60,000 nucleotides of DNA from Lineus longissimus (lineage: Eukaryota; Nemertea; Pilidiophora; Heteronemertea; Lineidae). Below are positions 13,744 to 26,300 of this stretch, piece after piece. The stretch is from the NCBI RefSeq assembly GCF_910592395.1, contig NC_088315.1, positions 66,501 to 126,500 of the forward strand. Reading direction: 5' to 3'. Under the pieces are notes generated by a model. It did no database searches, was not told where the DNA came from, and saw only the letters and a list, made by a program, of their open reading frames with translations. The position numbers were made by a program, and so were the translations under genes. Every line of letters starts with the position of its first letter. The first letter of the stretch is position 1.

Positions 13744-15396
13744 TCATATAGAAGAACGTATAGTAACAAAGTGAACTGATTTTACCTACACTAGACATGT
13801 GCCACTGGTCCTTGGAGAAAATCTCATTTACACGACATGCGTAACGATCCCGCGGACCAAAACCTATCGAATCCAGACTACTTATTGTGAAGAGAAAATT
13901 AACTTGTCTCAGATGCACTCGGCCTCTTGGGCTGATTGAAATTTAGAGTTGTCTTCGGAACGTTTTACTATGCAGAATGCAGATGTGTTAAACATTCCCT
14001 GAGGTACTTAGTAATGAGGTAAGTAAGCTGGAAATACATACATTTACATGACTGTTCCGAGATGGTTGTCACGTACGGTACTCATATAAGGTTTTACCAA
14101 TCATAAAGTCATGGAGAAGCTAGTTCAAAGTCATCCAAGTACAGGGAGGCTATCAAAACAGCTGACTAAATTGGTGTATGAAGCATTTACCGCTTCACAG
14201 ACCCTGCAAATGCTTAGCATACTGAGAGTTATCCACTAGAATCCCTGGCTATTCAATCGAGAGGACTTGTGCCACTGATACGACAATGTTCGGCCAGGGC
14301 AATAATGTCTACGAATCTATCTATCATCGAGTGAACTGCTCTCTCAGTCAGTCAATACGACCATTACGTCATACCGATAATAAATTGTTGCTTTCGTCTT
14401 CTATAGCCAGCTAATGTAATACAGTAAGCTGATACTACTGGGCAGCTTGTTCCTGTTAATATTGGCTGGTTTGTCGCGGAATGCAGACCATTCTTTATTA
14501 TTGGACATTTGCATCAGAAAAACCTTTGACACCAATAAAATACAAAGGGAATGACTTGGTTCAAGAAGCTGTGCTTTTTTAACACGACTTGCGAATTATC
14601 CACAGACCCCTTGTATATTTTTCGAGACAGACGAGGTAAAATGACGGAACAAAGGAATCGTTTTTGGTCCATTGGGCAGACACGCACTGATTGCATTACA
14701 AGCAGTTTCTTATGATATTATTATGCGTGCACTAATTTCGATAATTCCTCGGAGATAGTAAGCTCGTGGTTGTTCTTATGCTGAAGGGAACATGTTAAAG
14801 ACACGACATCGGGTTACAAGACTGAAACTCCTCACGGTTTAGTTTTCTTATGCATAATATAACAACTCATCCATAAGGCTGTTGTTTTATTTTAACATTT
14901 GATGGATTAGAAATATGATGTTGTAATCGATCTGAACTACCTCAAGAACGAAGTACAACTTACAGCATTCTTCAACAAGGATTAGATATTTCAATTGACA
15001 TCTTGGAAGGCGCTTCAATTATTCTCCATTTACTTGATTGAGAAATTGCTAAAGGATATGTACGTGATAGAGAAAAGTGAACAAAGCATTAGGATAATTG
15101 TCAACATGGTCATGCACCAAAATGTTTTAAACAGACGAATCCAGCGGATATGAGCTTAATGGATCGGGGCGTGCACAGGAAGGCAGGTTTTTGAGCAATG
15201 ATGTAGCAACATGAACCTCGAGGAGTTACACAAACTCAGTAATGAGTGGTTAGATTATGGCTGTGTCAATATAACATTGTCCTGGTTAAGAGGTTTAGGT
15301 AGGTGGCAAGAAAATATAAAAAGAGGTTACTGTTGGTAGGAATTAAGATCGGTTTCGCATTATTTGAATCTGTTCTTGAAGGGGACGAAACTAAAG

Positions 15397-18300
15397 AGCA
15401 GACTCGTCCATGATCAGCCACATAATGTATCAAGCATGAGGCACGATACCTGCTGTCATTGCTTACAAGGGTTGCAACTCTAACATCAGCAGACTCGTCC
15501 ATGGTCAGCCAAAGTGTATCAAGCATGAGGCACGATACCTGTCGTCATTGCTTACAAGGGTTGCAACTCTTACAACAGCAGACTCGTCCATGATCAGCCA
15601 AAGTGTATCAAGCATGAGGCACGATACCTGCCGTCACTGCTTACAAGGGTTGCATCTCTAACATCAGCAGACTCGTCCATGGTCAGCAAAGTGTATCAAG
15701 CATGAGGCACGATACCTGCTGTCATTGCTTACAAGGGTTGCAACTCTAACATCAGCAGACTCGTCCATGGTCAGCCAAAGTGTATTAAGCATGAGGCACG
15801 ATACCTGTCGTCATTGCTTACAAGGGTTGCAACTCTAACATCAGCAGACTCGTCCATGGTCAGCCAAAGTGTATTAAGCATGAGGCACGATACCTGCTGT
15901 CATTGCTTACAAGGGTTGCAACTCTAACATCAGCAGACTCGTCCATGGTCAACCAAAGTGTATCAAGCATGAGGCACGATACCTGCTGTCATTGCTTACA
16001 AGGGTTGCAACTCTAACATCAGCAGACTCGTCCATGGTCAGCCACACAATGTATCAAGCATGAGGCACGATACCTGCCGTCATTGCTTACAAGGGTTGCA
16101 ACTCTAACATCAGCAGACTCGTCCATGGTCAGCCAAAGTGTATCAAGCATGAGGCACGATACCTGCCGTCATTGCTTACAAGGGTTGCAACTCTAACATC
16201 AGCAGACTCGTCCATGGTCAGCAAAGTGTATCAAGCATGAGGCACGATACCTGCCGTCATTGCTTACAAGGGTTGCAACTCTTACATCAGCAGACTCGTC
16301 CATGATCAGCCAAAGTGTATCAAGCATGAGGCACGATACCTGCCGTCACTGCTTACAAGGGTTGCATCTCTAACATCAGCAGACTCGTCCATGGTCAGCA
16401 AAGTGTATCAAGCATGAGGCACGATACCTGCCGTCACTGCTTACAAGGGTTGCATCTCTAACATCAGCAGACTCGTCCATGGTCAGCAAAGTGTATCAAG
16501 CATGAGGCACGATACCTGCTGTCATTGCTTACAAGGGTTGCAACTCTTACAACAGCAGACTCGTCCATGATCAGCCACATAATGTATCAAGCATGAGGCA
16601 CGATACCTGCTGTCATTGCTTACAAGGGTTGCAACTCTTACAACAGCAGACTCGTCCATGATCAGCCAAAGTGTATCAAGCATGAGGCACGATACCTGCC
16701 GTCACTGCTTACAAGGGTTGCATCTCTAACATCAGCAGACTCGTCCATGGTCAGCAAAGTGTATCAAGCATGAGGCACGATACCTGCTGTCATTGCTTAC
16801 AAGGGTTGCAACTCTTACAACAGCAGACTCGTCCATGATCAGCCACATAATGTATCAAGCATGAGGCACGATACCTGCTGTCATTGCTTACAAGGGTTGC
16901 AACTCTAACATCAGCAGACTCGTCCATGGTCAGCCAAAGTGTATTAAGCATGAGGCACGATACCTGTCGTCATTGCTTACAAGGGTTGCAACTCTAACAT
17001 CAGCAGACTCGTCCATGGTCAGCCAAAGTGTATTAAGCATGAGGCACGATACCTGCTGTCATTGCTTACAAGGGTTGCAACTCTAACATCAGCAGACTCG
17101 TCCATGGTCAACCAAAGTGTATCAAGCATGAGGCACGATACCTGCTGTCATTGCTTACAAGGGTTGCAACTCTAACATCAGCAGACTCGTCCATGGTCAG
17201 CCACACAATGTATCAAGCATGAGGCACGATACCTGCCGTCATTGCTTACAAGGGTTGCAACTCTAACATCAGCAGACTCGTCCATGGTCAGCCAAAGTGT
17301 ATCAAGCATGAGGCACGATACCTGCCGTCATTGCTTACAAGGGTTGCAACTCTAACATCAGCAGACTCGTCCATGGTCAGCAAAGTGTATCAAGCATGAG
17401 GCACGATACCTGCCGTCATTGCTTACAAGGGTTGCAACTCTTACATCAGCAGACTCGTCCATGGTCAGCCAAAGTGTATCACGATACCTGCCGTCATTGC
17501 TTACAAGGGTTGCAACTCTAACATCAGCAGACTCGTCCATGGTCAGCCAAAGTGTATCAAGCATGAGGCACGATACCTGTCGTCATTGCTTACAAGGGTT
17601 GCAACTCTAACATCAGCAGACTCGTCCATGGTCAACCAAAGTGTATCAAGCATGAGGCACGATACCTGCTGTCATTGCTTACAAGGGTTGCAACTCTAAC
17701 ATCAGCAGACTCGTCCATGGTCAACCAAAGTGTATCAAGCATGAGGCACGATACCTGCTGTCATTGCTTACAAGGGTTGCAACTCTAACATCAGCAGACT
17801 CGTCCATGGTCAGCCAAAGTGTATCACGATACCTGCCGTCACTGCTTACAAGGGTTGCAACTCTAACATCAGCAGACTCGTCCATGGTCAACCAAAGTGT
17901 ATCAAGCATGAGGCACGATACCTGCCGTCATTGCTTACAAGGGTTGCAACTCTAACATCAGCAGACTCGTCCATGGTCAGCAAAGTGTATCAAGCATGAG
18001 GCACGATACCTGCTGTCATTGCTTACAAGGGTTGCAACTCTAACATCAGCAGACTCGTCCATGGTCAGCCAAAGTGTATCAAGCATGAGGCACGATACCT
18101 GCTGTCATTGCTTACAAGGGTTGCATCTCTAACATCAGCAGACTCGTCCATGGTCAGCCAAAGTGTATCAAGCATGAGGCACGATACCTGCTGTCATTGC
18201 TTACAAGGGTTGCAACTCTAACATCAGCAGACTCGTCCATGGTCAGCAAAGTGTATCAAGCATGAGGCACGATACCTGCCGTCATTGCTTACAAGGGTTG

Positions 18301-21300
18301 CATCTCTAACATCAGCAGACTCGTCCATGGTCAGCCAAAGTGTATCAAGCATGAGGCACGATACCTGCTGTCATTGCTTACAAGGGTTGCAACTCTAACA
18401 TCAGCAGACTCGTCCATGATCAGCCACATAATGTATCAAGCATGAGGCACGATAACTGCCGTCATTGCTTACAAGGGTTGCAACTCTAACATCAGCAGAC
18501 TCGTCCATGGTCAGCAAAGTGTATCAAGCATGAGGCACGATACCTGCTGTCATTGCTTACAAGGGTTGCAACTCTAACATCAGCAGACTCGTCCATGGTC
18601 AACCAAAGTGTATCAAGCATGAGGCACGATACCTGCTGTCATTGCTTACAAGGGTTGCAACTCTAACATCAGCAGACTCGTCCATGGTCAGCCAAAGTGT
18701 ATCAAGCATGAGGCACGATACCTGCTGTCATTGCTTACAAGGGTTGCAACTCTAACATCAGCAGACTCGTCCATGGTCAACCAAAGTGTATCAAGCATGA
18801 GGCACGATACCTGCTGTCATTGCTTACAAGGGTTGCAACTCTAACATCAGCAGACTCGTCCATGGTCAGCCACATAATGTATCAAGCATGAGGCACGATA
18901 CCTGCTGTCATTGCTTACAAGGGTTGCAACTCTAACATCAGCAGACTCGTCCATGGTCAGCAAAGTGTATCAAGCATGAGGCACGATACCTGCTGTCATT
19001 GCTTACAAGGGTTGCAACTCTAACATCAGCAGACTCGTCCATGGTCAGCCAAAGTGTATTAAGCATGAGGCACGATACCTGTCGTCATTGCTTACAAGGG
19101 TTGCAACTCTAACATCAGCAGACTCGTCCATGGTCAGCCAAAGTGTATCAAGCATGAGGCACGATACCTGCCGTCATTGCTTACAAGGGCTGCAACTCTT
19201 ACAACAGCAGACTCGTCCATGGTCAGCCAAAGTGTATCAAGCATGAGGCACGATACCTGTCGTCATTGCTTACAAGGGCTGCATCTCTAACATCAGCAGA
19301 CTCGTCCATGGTCAGCCACATAATGTATCAAGCATGAGGCACGATACCTGCCGTCATTGCTTACAAGGGTTGCAACTCTAACATCAGCAGACTCGTCCAT
19401 GATCAGCCACATAATGTATCAAGCATGAGGCACGATACCTGCTGTCATTGCTTACAAGGGTTGCAACTCTAACATCAGCAGACTCGTCCATGATCAGCCA
19501 CATAATGTATCAAGCATGAGGCACGATACCTGCCGTCATTGCTTACAAGGGTTGCAACTCTAACATCAGCAGACTCGTCCATGATCAGCCACATAATGTA
19601 TCAAGCATGAGGCACGATACCTGCCGTCATTGCTTACAAGGGTTGCAACTCTAACATCAGCAGACTCGTCCATGGTCAACCAAAGTGTATCAAGCATGAG
19701 GCACGATACCTGCTGTCATTGCTTACAAGGGTTGCAACTCTAACATCAGCAGACTCGTCCATGGTCAGCCAAAGTGTATCAAGCATGAGGCACGATACCT
19801 GTCGTCATTGCTTACAAGGGTTGCAACTCTTACAACAGCAGACTCGTCCATGATCAGCCAAAGTGTATCAAGCATGAGGCACGATACCTGCCGTCACTGC
19901 TTACAAGGGTTGCAACTCTTACAACAGCAGACTCGTCCATGGTCAGCCACATAATGTATCAAGCATGAGGCACGATACCTGCTGTCATTGCTTACAAGGG
20001 TTGCAACTCTAACATCAGCAGACTCGTCCATGGTCAGCAAAGTGTATCAAGCATGAGGCACGATACCTGCTGTCATTGCTTACAAGGGTTGCAACTCTAA
20101 CATCAGCAGACTCGTCCATGGTCAGCCAAAGTGTATTAAGCATGAGGCACGATACCTGCCGTCATTGCTTACAAGGGTTGCAACTCTAACATCAGCAGAC
20201 TCGTCCATGATCAGCCACATAATGTATCAAGCATGAGGCACGATACCTGTCGTCATTGCTTACAAGGGTTGCAACTCTAACATCAGCAGACTCGTCCATG
20301 GTCAGCCAAAGTGTATCAAGCATGAGGCACGATACCTGCCGTCATTGCTTACAAGGGCTGCAACTCTTACAACAGCAGACTCGTCCATGGTCAGCCAAAG
20401 TGTATCAAGCATGAGGCACGATACCTGTCGTCATTGCTTACAAGGGCTGCATCTCTAACATCAGCAGACTCGTCCATGGTCAGCCACATAATGTATCAAG
20501 CATGAGGCACGATACCTGCCGTCATTGCTTACAAGGGTTGCAACTCTAACATCAGCAGACTCGTCCATGATCAGCCACATAATGTATCAAGCATGAGGCA
20601 CGATACCTGCTGTCATTGCTTACAAGGGTTGCAACTCTAACATCAGCAGACTCGTCCATGATCAGCCACATAATGTATCAAGCATGAGGCACGATACCTG
20701 CCGTCATTGCTTACAAGGGTTGCAACTCTAACATCAGCAGACTCGTCCATGATCAGCCACATAATGTATCAAGCATGAGGCACGATACCTGCCGTCATTG
20801 CTTACAAGGGTTGCAACTCTAACATCAGCAGACTCGTCCATGATCAGCCAAAGTGTATCAAGCATGAGGCACGATACCTGGTGTCATTGCTTACAAGGGT
20901 TGCAACTCTAACATCAGCAGACTCGTCCATGGTCAGCCAAAGTGTATCAAGCATGAGGCACGATACCTGTCGTCATTGCTTACAAGGGTTGCAACTCTTA
21001 CAACAGCAGACTCGTCCATGATCAGCCAAAGTGTATCAAGCATGAGGCACGATACCTGCCGTCACTGCTTACAAGGGTTGCAACTCTTACAACAGCAGAC
21101 TCGTCCATGGTCAGCCAAAGTGTATCAAGCATGAGGCACGATACCTGCTGTCATTGCTTACAAGGGTTGCAACTCTAACATCAGCAGACTCGTCCATGGT
21201 CAGCCAAAGTGTATCAAGCATGAGGCACGATACCTGCTGTCATTGCTTACAAGGGTTGCAACTCTTACAACAGCAGACTCGTCCATGATCAGCCAAAGTG

Positions 21301-21701
21301 TATCAAGCATGAGGCACGATACCTGCCGTCACTGCTTACAAGGGTTGAATCTCTAACATCAGCAGACTCGTCCATGGTCAACCAAAGTGTATCAAGCATG
21401 AGGCACGATACCTGTCGTCATTGCTTACAAGGGTTGCAACTCTTACAACAGCAGACTCGTCCATGATCAGCCAAAGTGTATCAAGCATGAGGCACGATAC
21501 CTGTCGTCATTGCTTACAAGGGTTGCAACTCTTACAACAGCAGACTCGTCCATGGTCAGCCAAAGTGTATCAAGCATGAGGCACGATACCTGCCGTCATT
21601 GCTTACAAGGGCTGCAACTCTTACAACAGCAGACTCGTCCATGGTCAGCCAAAGTCTATCAAGCATGAGGCGCGATACCTGCCGTCATTGCTTACAAGGG
21701 T
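15397..21701. repeat. 89-bp satellite array, about 71 copies
   Basis: Head-to-tail repeats of an 89-bp unit (core AAGCATGAGGCACGATACCT … GCTTACAAGGGTTGCA … GCAGACTCGTCCATGG). Length variants are 88 bp (CAGCAAAG), 91 bp (CCACATAATG or CCACACAATG) and shorter deletions (for example at 17480 and 17826). Recurrent substitutions are CTGCTGT, CTGCCGT or CTGTCGT, CATTG or CACTG, GGTTGCA or GGCTGCA, CTAACATC or CTTACAAC, and CATGGTC or CATGATC. Variant strings repeat in blocks. About 15770-16300 recurs at 16930-17460 (offset 1159 bp), and about 19130-19680 recurs at 20300-20850 (offset 1168 bp), so blocks of roughly 13 units have been duplicated. The last unit breaks off at GCTTACAAGGGT. The family reappears at 33.08-33.39 kb. 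Confidence 0.97.
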
Positions 21702-22554
21702 AATCTATACTATAATGCGCGTTGTGGCCGCTATTTAGGAGGTAATTTTTGTTTCAAAATTGGGCCTTGGAAATGCGTCGAATTCTTGCAACCTTTGGCT
21801 TCGTAGGTCTGGATCATACGTAAGAGTTTCACTGAGGGTGTCATACGTCGAATATCTTCGTGGTTTTAGAATAAATAACAACTTTTCAGAGAGCACGTCG
21901 ACTGGAGAGCTCCGCTCATTCTCAAAAGCATACACAAACTTCACGCATATTCTCCCTGTCACATCAGTATTAGCTTCCAGCACGTATGTAGTGCTATACA
22001 ACCTGGTCCATGGTGCAGGGTATTAGCAGGGAGATTAATGATTAGCCTGTTCTATTTTAGTTCTTTTCGAGAAACACTGACCTGAGTGATAAGGCAAATT
22101 CTGCAGAGTGGCCTACCGGAACATGCAGTCAGGGCATCAATAAACAGTTATGCCAGGATGGACAAAATATGTACAGTGGCCAGCGCTTGCTCTTTGATTT
22201 ATTCTTTACTGACTGATGTTGTCAGTTTGAATTGCGTTCTGCATCTCTCATGCGCCTGGCTTTGGTCCGACAGTGGCATTGGGTACGGGAGTGGGTAGGT
22301 GATATGCCTAATATGTGAGGGCCTTATTTGGAACAGGACCTGCTGTCACTGGTCTCAATGCATTGTGCAAAATAGCGTACTCCAATCAATCTATTAGGGG
22401 TTGCATGTAGATAGCAGCAATAAGTCCCTAAATGCAGTTAATTTCGTGTTTAACCTTTAATAAAACTTCAGTAACGTTAGAAATTTAATGTAGCTCAATC
22501 ATCGTGCCCATTTAACTAATGTATATTACATTTCAACTTTGCCCGCTCCATGGG
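21702..22554. other. Unique island between two arrays
   Basis: About 850 bp of non-repeat DNA separates the 89-bp array from the 800-bp array. Overlapping 88-codon frames run on both strands at about 21735-22026. The minus one (residues such as ENERSSPVDVLSEK) has a plausible amino-acid composition, but I recognise no domain, and the flanks show no good splice sites. I therefore do not call a gene. Confidence 0.5.
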
Positions 22555-22670
22555 TATATGCTAGTAATGATAATGATGATAATGAAAATGAAAATGTTTA
22601 CATCTGTTTACATCCGTACATGGATGATCAGATAACAAGACAAGGAAGAAGAAAAAAATCAAAAAAAATC

Positions 22671-22746
22671 GGCAGATTCACCGGGGGTCGAACCCGTGAC
22701 CAGCCGATCCACAGTCAAACACCTTCAGCGCTGAACCGTCAAGGCT
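22671..22746 (-). repeat. tRNA-like (SINE-head) module, first of 13 copies
   Basis: On the minus strand this reads as a degenerate tRNA. An A-box-like GGTTCAGCGCTGAAGG is followed by a candidate anticodon loop CTGTGGA (would be GTG, His) and a B-box GGGTTCGAACCCC. Equivalent blocks lie near 23469, 24268, 25070, 25871, 26669, 27483, 28284, 29099, 29914, 30717, 31529 and 32326 (approximate left edges). The T-stem and part of the anticodon stem do not pair fully, so a functional tRNA is unlikely. In the minus direction it is followed by a T-rich run and then a (TCAT/ATC)-rich tail, the order seen in tRNA-derived SINEs (head, body, simple tail). A SINE captured inside the satellite unit is my inference. 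It could still be a Pol III promoter. Confidence 0.5.
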
Positions 22747-23112
22747 TATGTTGAATTGGAGATTTTATTCGCCTCTTATTTGCGGTATGCAAACGAGCGC
22801 GCCACAATAGTGACAAGGTCGCGCAGGTGGCAAAGTGATTAGCCGAAATAGTTCCAAGTAATCGTATATTTCGATAGTTGTACCGATTTTTCTCAACATA
22901 TCGTATGTATTTACCTCAGTGATATAAAAGATTATCTTTGCAGTTGATTTAATGATTGAATGACCTTTTTAAAAAAGTTTTTTCAAAATCGAGGTCAGCA
23001 GGGTCAGACACAATCATTTATTGTTTTGAAAGACTCCGGCAGGGTCAAAAGAAACAGTTGTTGGCGCCGATGATGACAGCAATATGGCGAATTTCCGCCC
23101 CACCCGTGAGAT

Positions 23113-23310
23113 TTGCTCTCGTCACGTCATGAGCACATTGAACTGCTAGTGAACCGTGCTCAATATGTACCGGCTACCGCTCTCTCCATCATCAACGACG
23201 ATATATGTCGGTGCCGGCCGTGCGAGGTCGTTTCAATGAAAAAGACGCACGCCACTGCCGTACCCGTACCTGAGAAAACTTGCCGTTTTAGGCAGATTTG
23301 CGATGATTGA
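23113..23310 (+). other. Uniform 65-codon open frame in the 800-bp unit (first of 13)
   Basis: A 65-codon frame from ATG to TGA (residues beginning MLSSRHEHIE, ending CRFRQICDD) is intact in all 13 copies. By eye it differs by one amino-acid change (Pro to Leu, copy at 27115) and a few silent changes: GAC to GAT in copies 28730 and 29545, CCG to CCA in copy 31972, and GTT to GTC in copies 31972 and 32771. The surrounding spacer varies in indels and at many positions. No signal peptide, transmembrane segment or known domain is visible. The bases may be constrained for a non-coding reason, or the uniformity may simply reflect recent homogenisation. I do not claim it is translated. Confidence 0.35.
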
Positions 23311-26300
23311 AACAATACATCTACCTCATAATGCCCGGAATCAGTATGTGCTGGAGTTTGAAAAGTTTGGGTGCGGGGTATGATAATGATGATAATGAAA
23401 ATGTTTACATCTGTACATGGATGATTCGATAACAAGACAAGGAAGAAGAAAAAAAGAAAAAAAAATTCGGCAGATTCACCGGGGGTCGAACCCGTGACCA
23501 GCCGATCCATAGTCAAACACCTTCAGCGCTGAACCGTCAAGGCTTTCATGTTGAAATGAAGATTTTATTCGCCTCTTATATGCGGTATGCAAACGAGCGC
23601 GCCACAATAGTGACAAGGTCGCGCAGGTGGCAAAGTGATTAGCCGAAATAGTTCCAAGTAATCGTATATTTCGATAGTTGTACAGATTTTTCTCAACATA
23701 TCGTATGTTTATACCTCAGTGATATAAAAGATTATCTTTGCAGTTGATTTAACGTTTGAATGACCTTTTTCAAAAAGTTTTTCAAAATCGAGGTCAGCAG
23801 GGTCAGACACAATCATTTATTGTTTTGAAAGACTCCGGCAGGGTCAAAAGAAACAGTTGTTGGCGCCGATGATGTCAACAATATGGCTGATTTCCACCCC
23901 ACCCGTGAGATTTGCTCTCGTCACGTCATGAGCACATTGAACTGCTAGTGAACCGTGCTCAATATGTACCGGCTACCGCTCTCTCCATCATCAACGACGA
24001 TATATGTCGGTGCCGGCCGTGCGAGGTCGTTTCAATGAAAAAGACGCACGCCACTGCCGTACCCGTACCTGAGAAAACTTGCCGTTTTAGGCAGATTTGC
24101 GATGATTGAAACAATACATCTACCTCATAATGCCCGGAATCAGTATGTGCTGGAGTTTGAAAAGTTTGGGTGCGGGGTATGATAATGATGATAATGAAAA
24201 TGTTTACATCTGTACATGGATGATTCGATAACAAGACAAGGAAGAAGAAAAAAAGAAAAAAAAATTCGGCAGATTCACCGGGGGTCGAACCCGTGACCAG
24301 CCGATCCATAGTCAAACACCTTCAGCGCTGAACCGTCAAGGCTTTCATGTTGAAATGAAGATTTTATTCGCCTCTTATATGCGGTATGCAAACGAGCGCG
24401 CCACAATAGTGACAAGGTCGCGCAGGTGGCAAAGTGATTAGCCGAAATAGTTCCAAGTAATCGTATATTTCGATAGTTGTACAGATTTTTCTCAACATAT
24501 CGTATGTTTATACCTCAGTGATATAAAAGATTATCTTTGCAGTTGATTTAACGTTTGAATGACCTTTTTCAAAAAGTTTTTCAAAATCGAGGTCAGCAGG
24601 GTCAGACACAATCATTTATTGTTTTGAAAGACTCCGGCAGGGTCAAAAGAAACAGTTGTTGGCGCCGATGATGTCAACAATATGGCTGATTTCCACCCCA
24701 CCCGTGAGATTTGCTCTCGTCACGTCATGAGCACATTGAACTGCTAGTGAACCGTGCTCAATATGTACCGGCTACCGCTCTCTCCATCATCAACGACGAT
24801 ATATGTCGGTGCCGGCCGTGCGAGGTCGTTTCAATGAAAAAGACGCACGCCACTGCCGTACCCGTACCTGAGAAAACTTGCCGTTTTAGGCAGATTTGCG
24901 ATGATTGAAACAATACATCTACCTCATAATGCCCGGAATCAGTATGTGCTGGAGTTTGAAAAGTTTGGGTGCGGGGTATGATAATGATGATAATGAAAAT
25001 GTTTACATCTGTACATGGATGATTCGATAACAAGACAAGGAAGAAGAAAAAAAGAAAAAAAAATTCGGCAGATTCACCGGGGGTCGAACCCGTGACCAGC
25101 CGATCCACAGTCAAACACCTTCAGCGCTGAACCGTCAAGGCTTTCATGTTGAAATGGAGATTTTATTCGCCTCTTATATGCGGTATGCAAACGAGCGCGC
25201 CACAATAGTGACAAGGTCGCGCAGGTGGCAAAGTGATTAGCCGAAATAGTTCCAAGTAATAGTATATTTCGATAGTTGTACAGATTTTTCTCAACATATC
25301 GTATGTATATACCTCAGTGATATAAAAGATTATCTTTGCAGTTGATTTAACGTTTGAATGACCTTTTTAAAAAAGTTTTTCAAAATCGAGGTCAGCAGGG
25401 TCAGACACAATCATTTATTGTTTTGAAAGACTCCGGCAGGGTCAAAAAAAGAAACAGTTGTTGGCGCCGATGATGTCAGCAATATGGGTGATTTCCACCC
25501 CACCCGTGAGATTTGCTCTCGTCACGTCATGAGCACATTGAACTGCTAGTGAACCGTGCTCAATATGTACCGGCTACCGCTCTCTCCATCATCAACGACG
25601 ATATATGTCGGTGCCGGCCGTGCGAGGTCGTTTCAATGAAAAAGACGCACGCCACTGCCGTACCCGTACCTGAGAAAACTTGCCGTTTTAGGCAGATTTG
25701 CGATGATTGAAACGATACATCTACCTCATAATGCCCGGAATCAGTATGTGCTGGAGTTTGAAAAGTTTGGGTGCGGGGTATGATAATGATGATAATGAAA
25801 ATGGTCACATCTGTACATGAATGATTCGATAACAAGACAAGTAAGAAGAAAAAAAGAAGAAAAAAATTCGGCAGATTCACCGGGGGTCGAACCCGTGACC
25901 AGCCGATCCACAGTCAAACACCTTCAGCGCTGAACCGTCAAGGCTTTCATGTTGAAATGGAGATTTTATTCGCCTCTTATATGCGGTATGCAAACGAGCG
26001 CGCCACAATAGTGACAAGGTCGCGCAGGTGGCAAAGTGATTAGCCGAAATAGTTCCAAGTAATCGTATATTTCGATAGTTGTACAGATTTTTCTCAACAT
26101 ATCGTATGTTTATACCTCAGTGATATAAAAGATTATCTTTGCAGTTGATTTAACGTTTGAATGACCTTTTTTAAAACGTTTTTCAAAATCGAGGTCAGCA
26201 GGGTCAGACACAATCATTTATTGTTTTGAAAGACTCCGGCAGGGTCAAAAGAAACAGTTGTTGGCGCCGATGATGTCAGCAATATGGCTGATTTCCACCC

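Larger units (their letters stand above)
11583..15396. other. Mostly unique DNA with a poly-G run and a small duplication
   Basis: No convincing gene. The longest open frame (minus 13610-13918, 102 codons) overlaps the small duplication at 13.65-13.74 kb and has no family signature. A run of 14 consecutive G lies at 12085-12098. The segment ends where the 89-bp array begins. Confidence 0.5.

Noticed and set aside
15397-21701. CRISPR-like array (repeats with variable spacers)
   Set aside because: The whole 89-bp unit is repeated with scattered substitutions. There are no unique spacers, no cas genes, and the DNA is eukaryotic.
22671-22746. Functional tRNA-His gene cluster
   Set aside because: The anticodon could be GTG and the A- and B-boxes are present, but several stem pairs fail and the 3' context is SINE-like.
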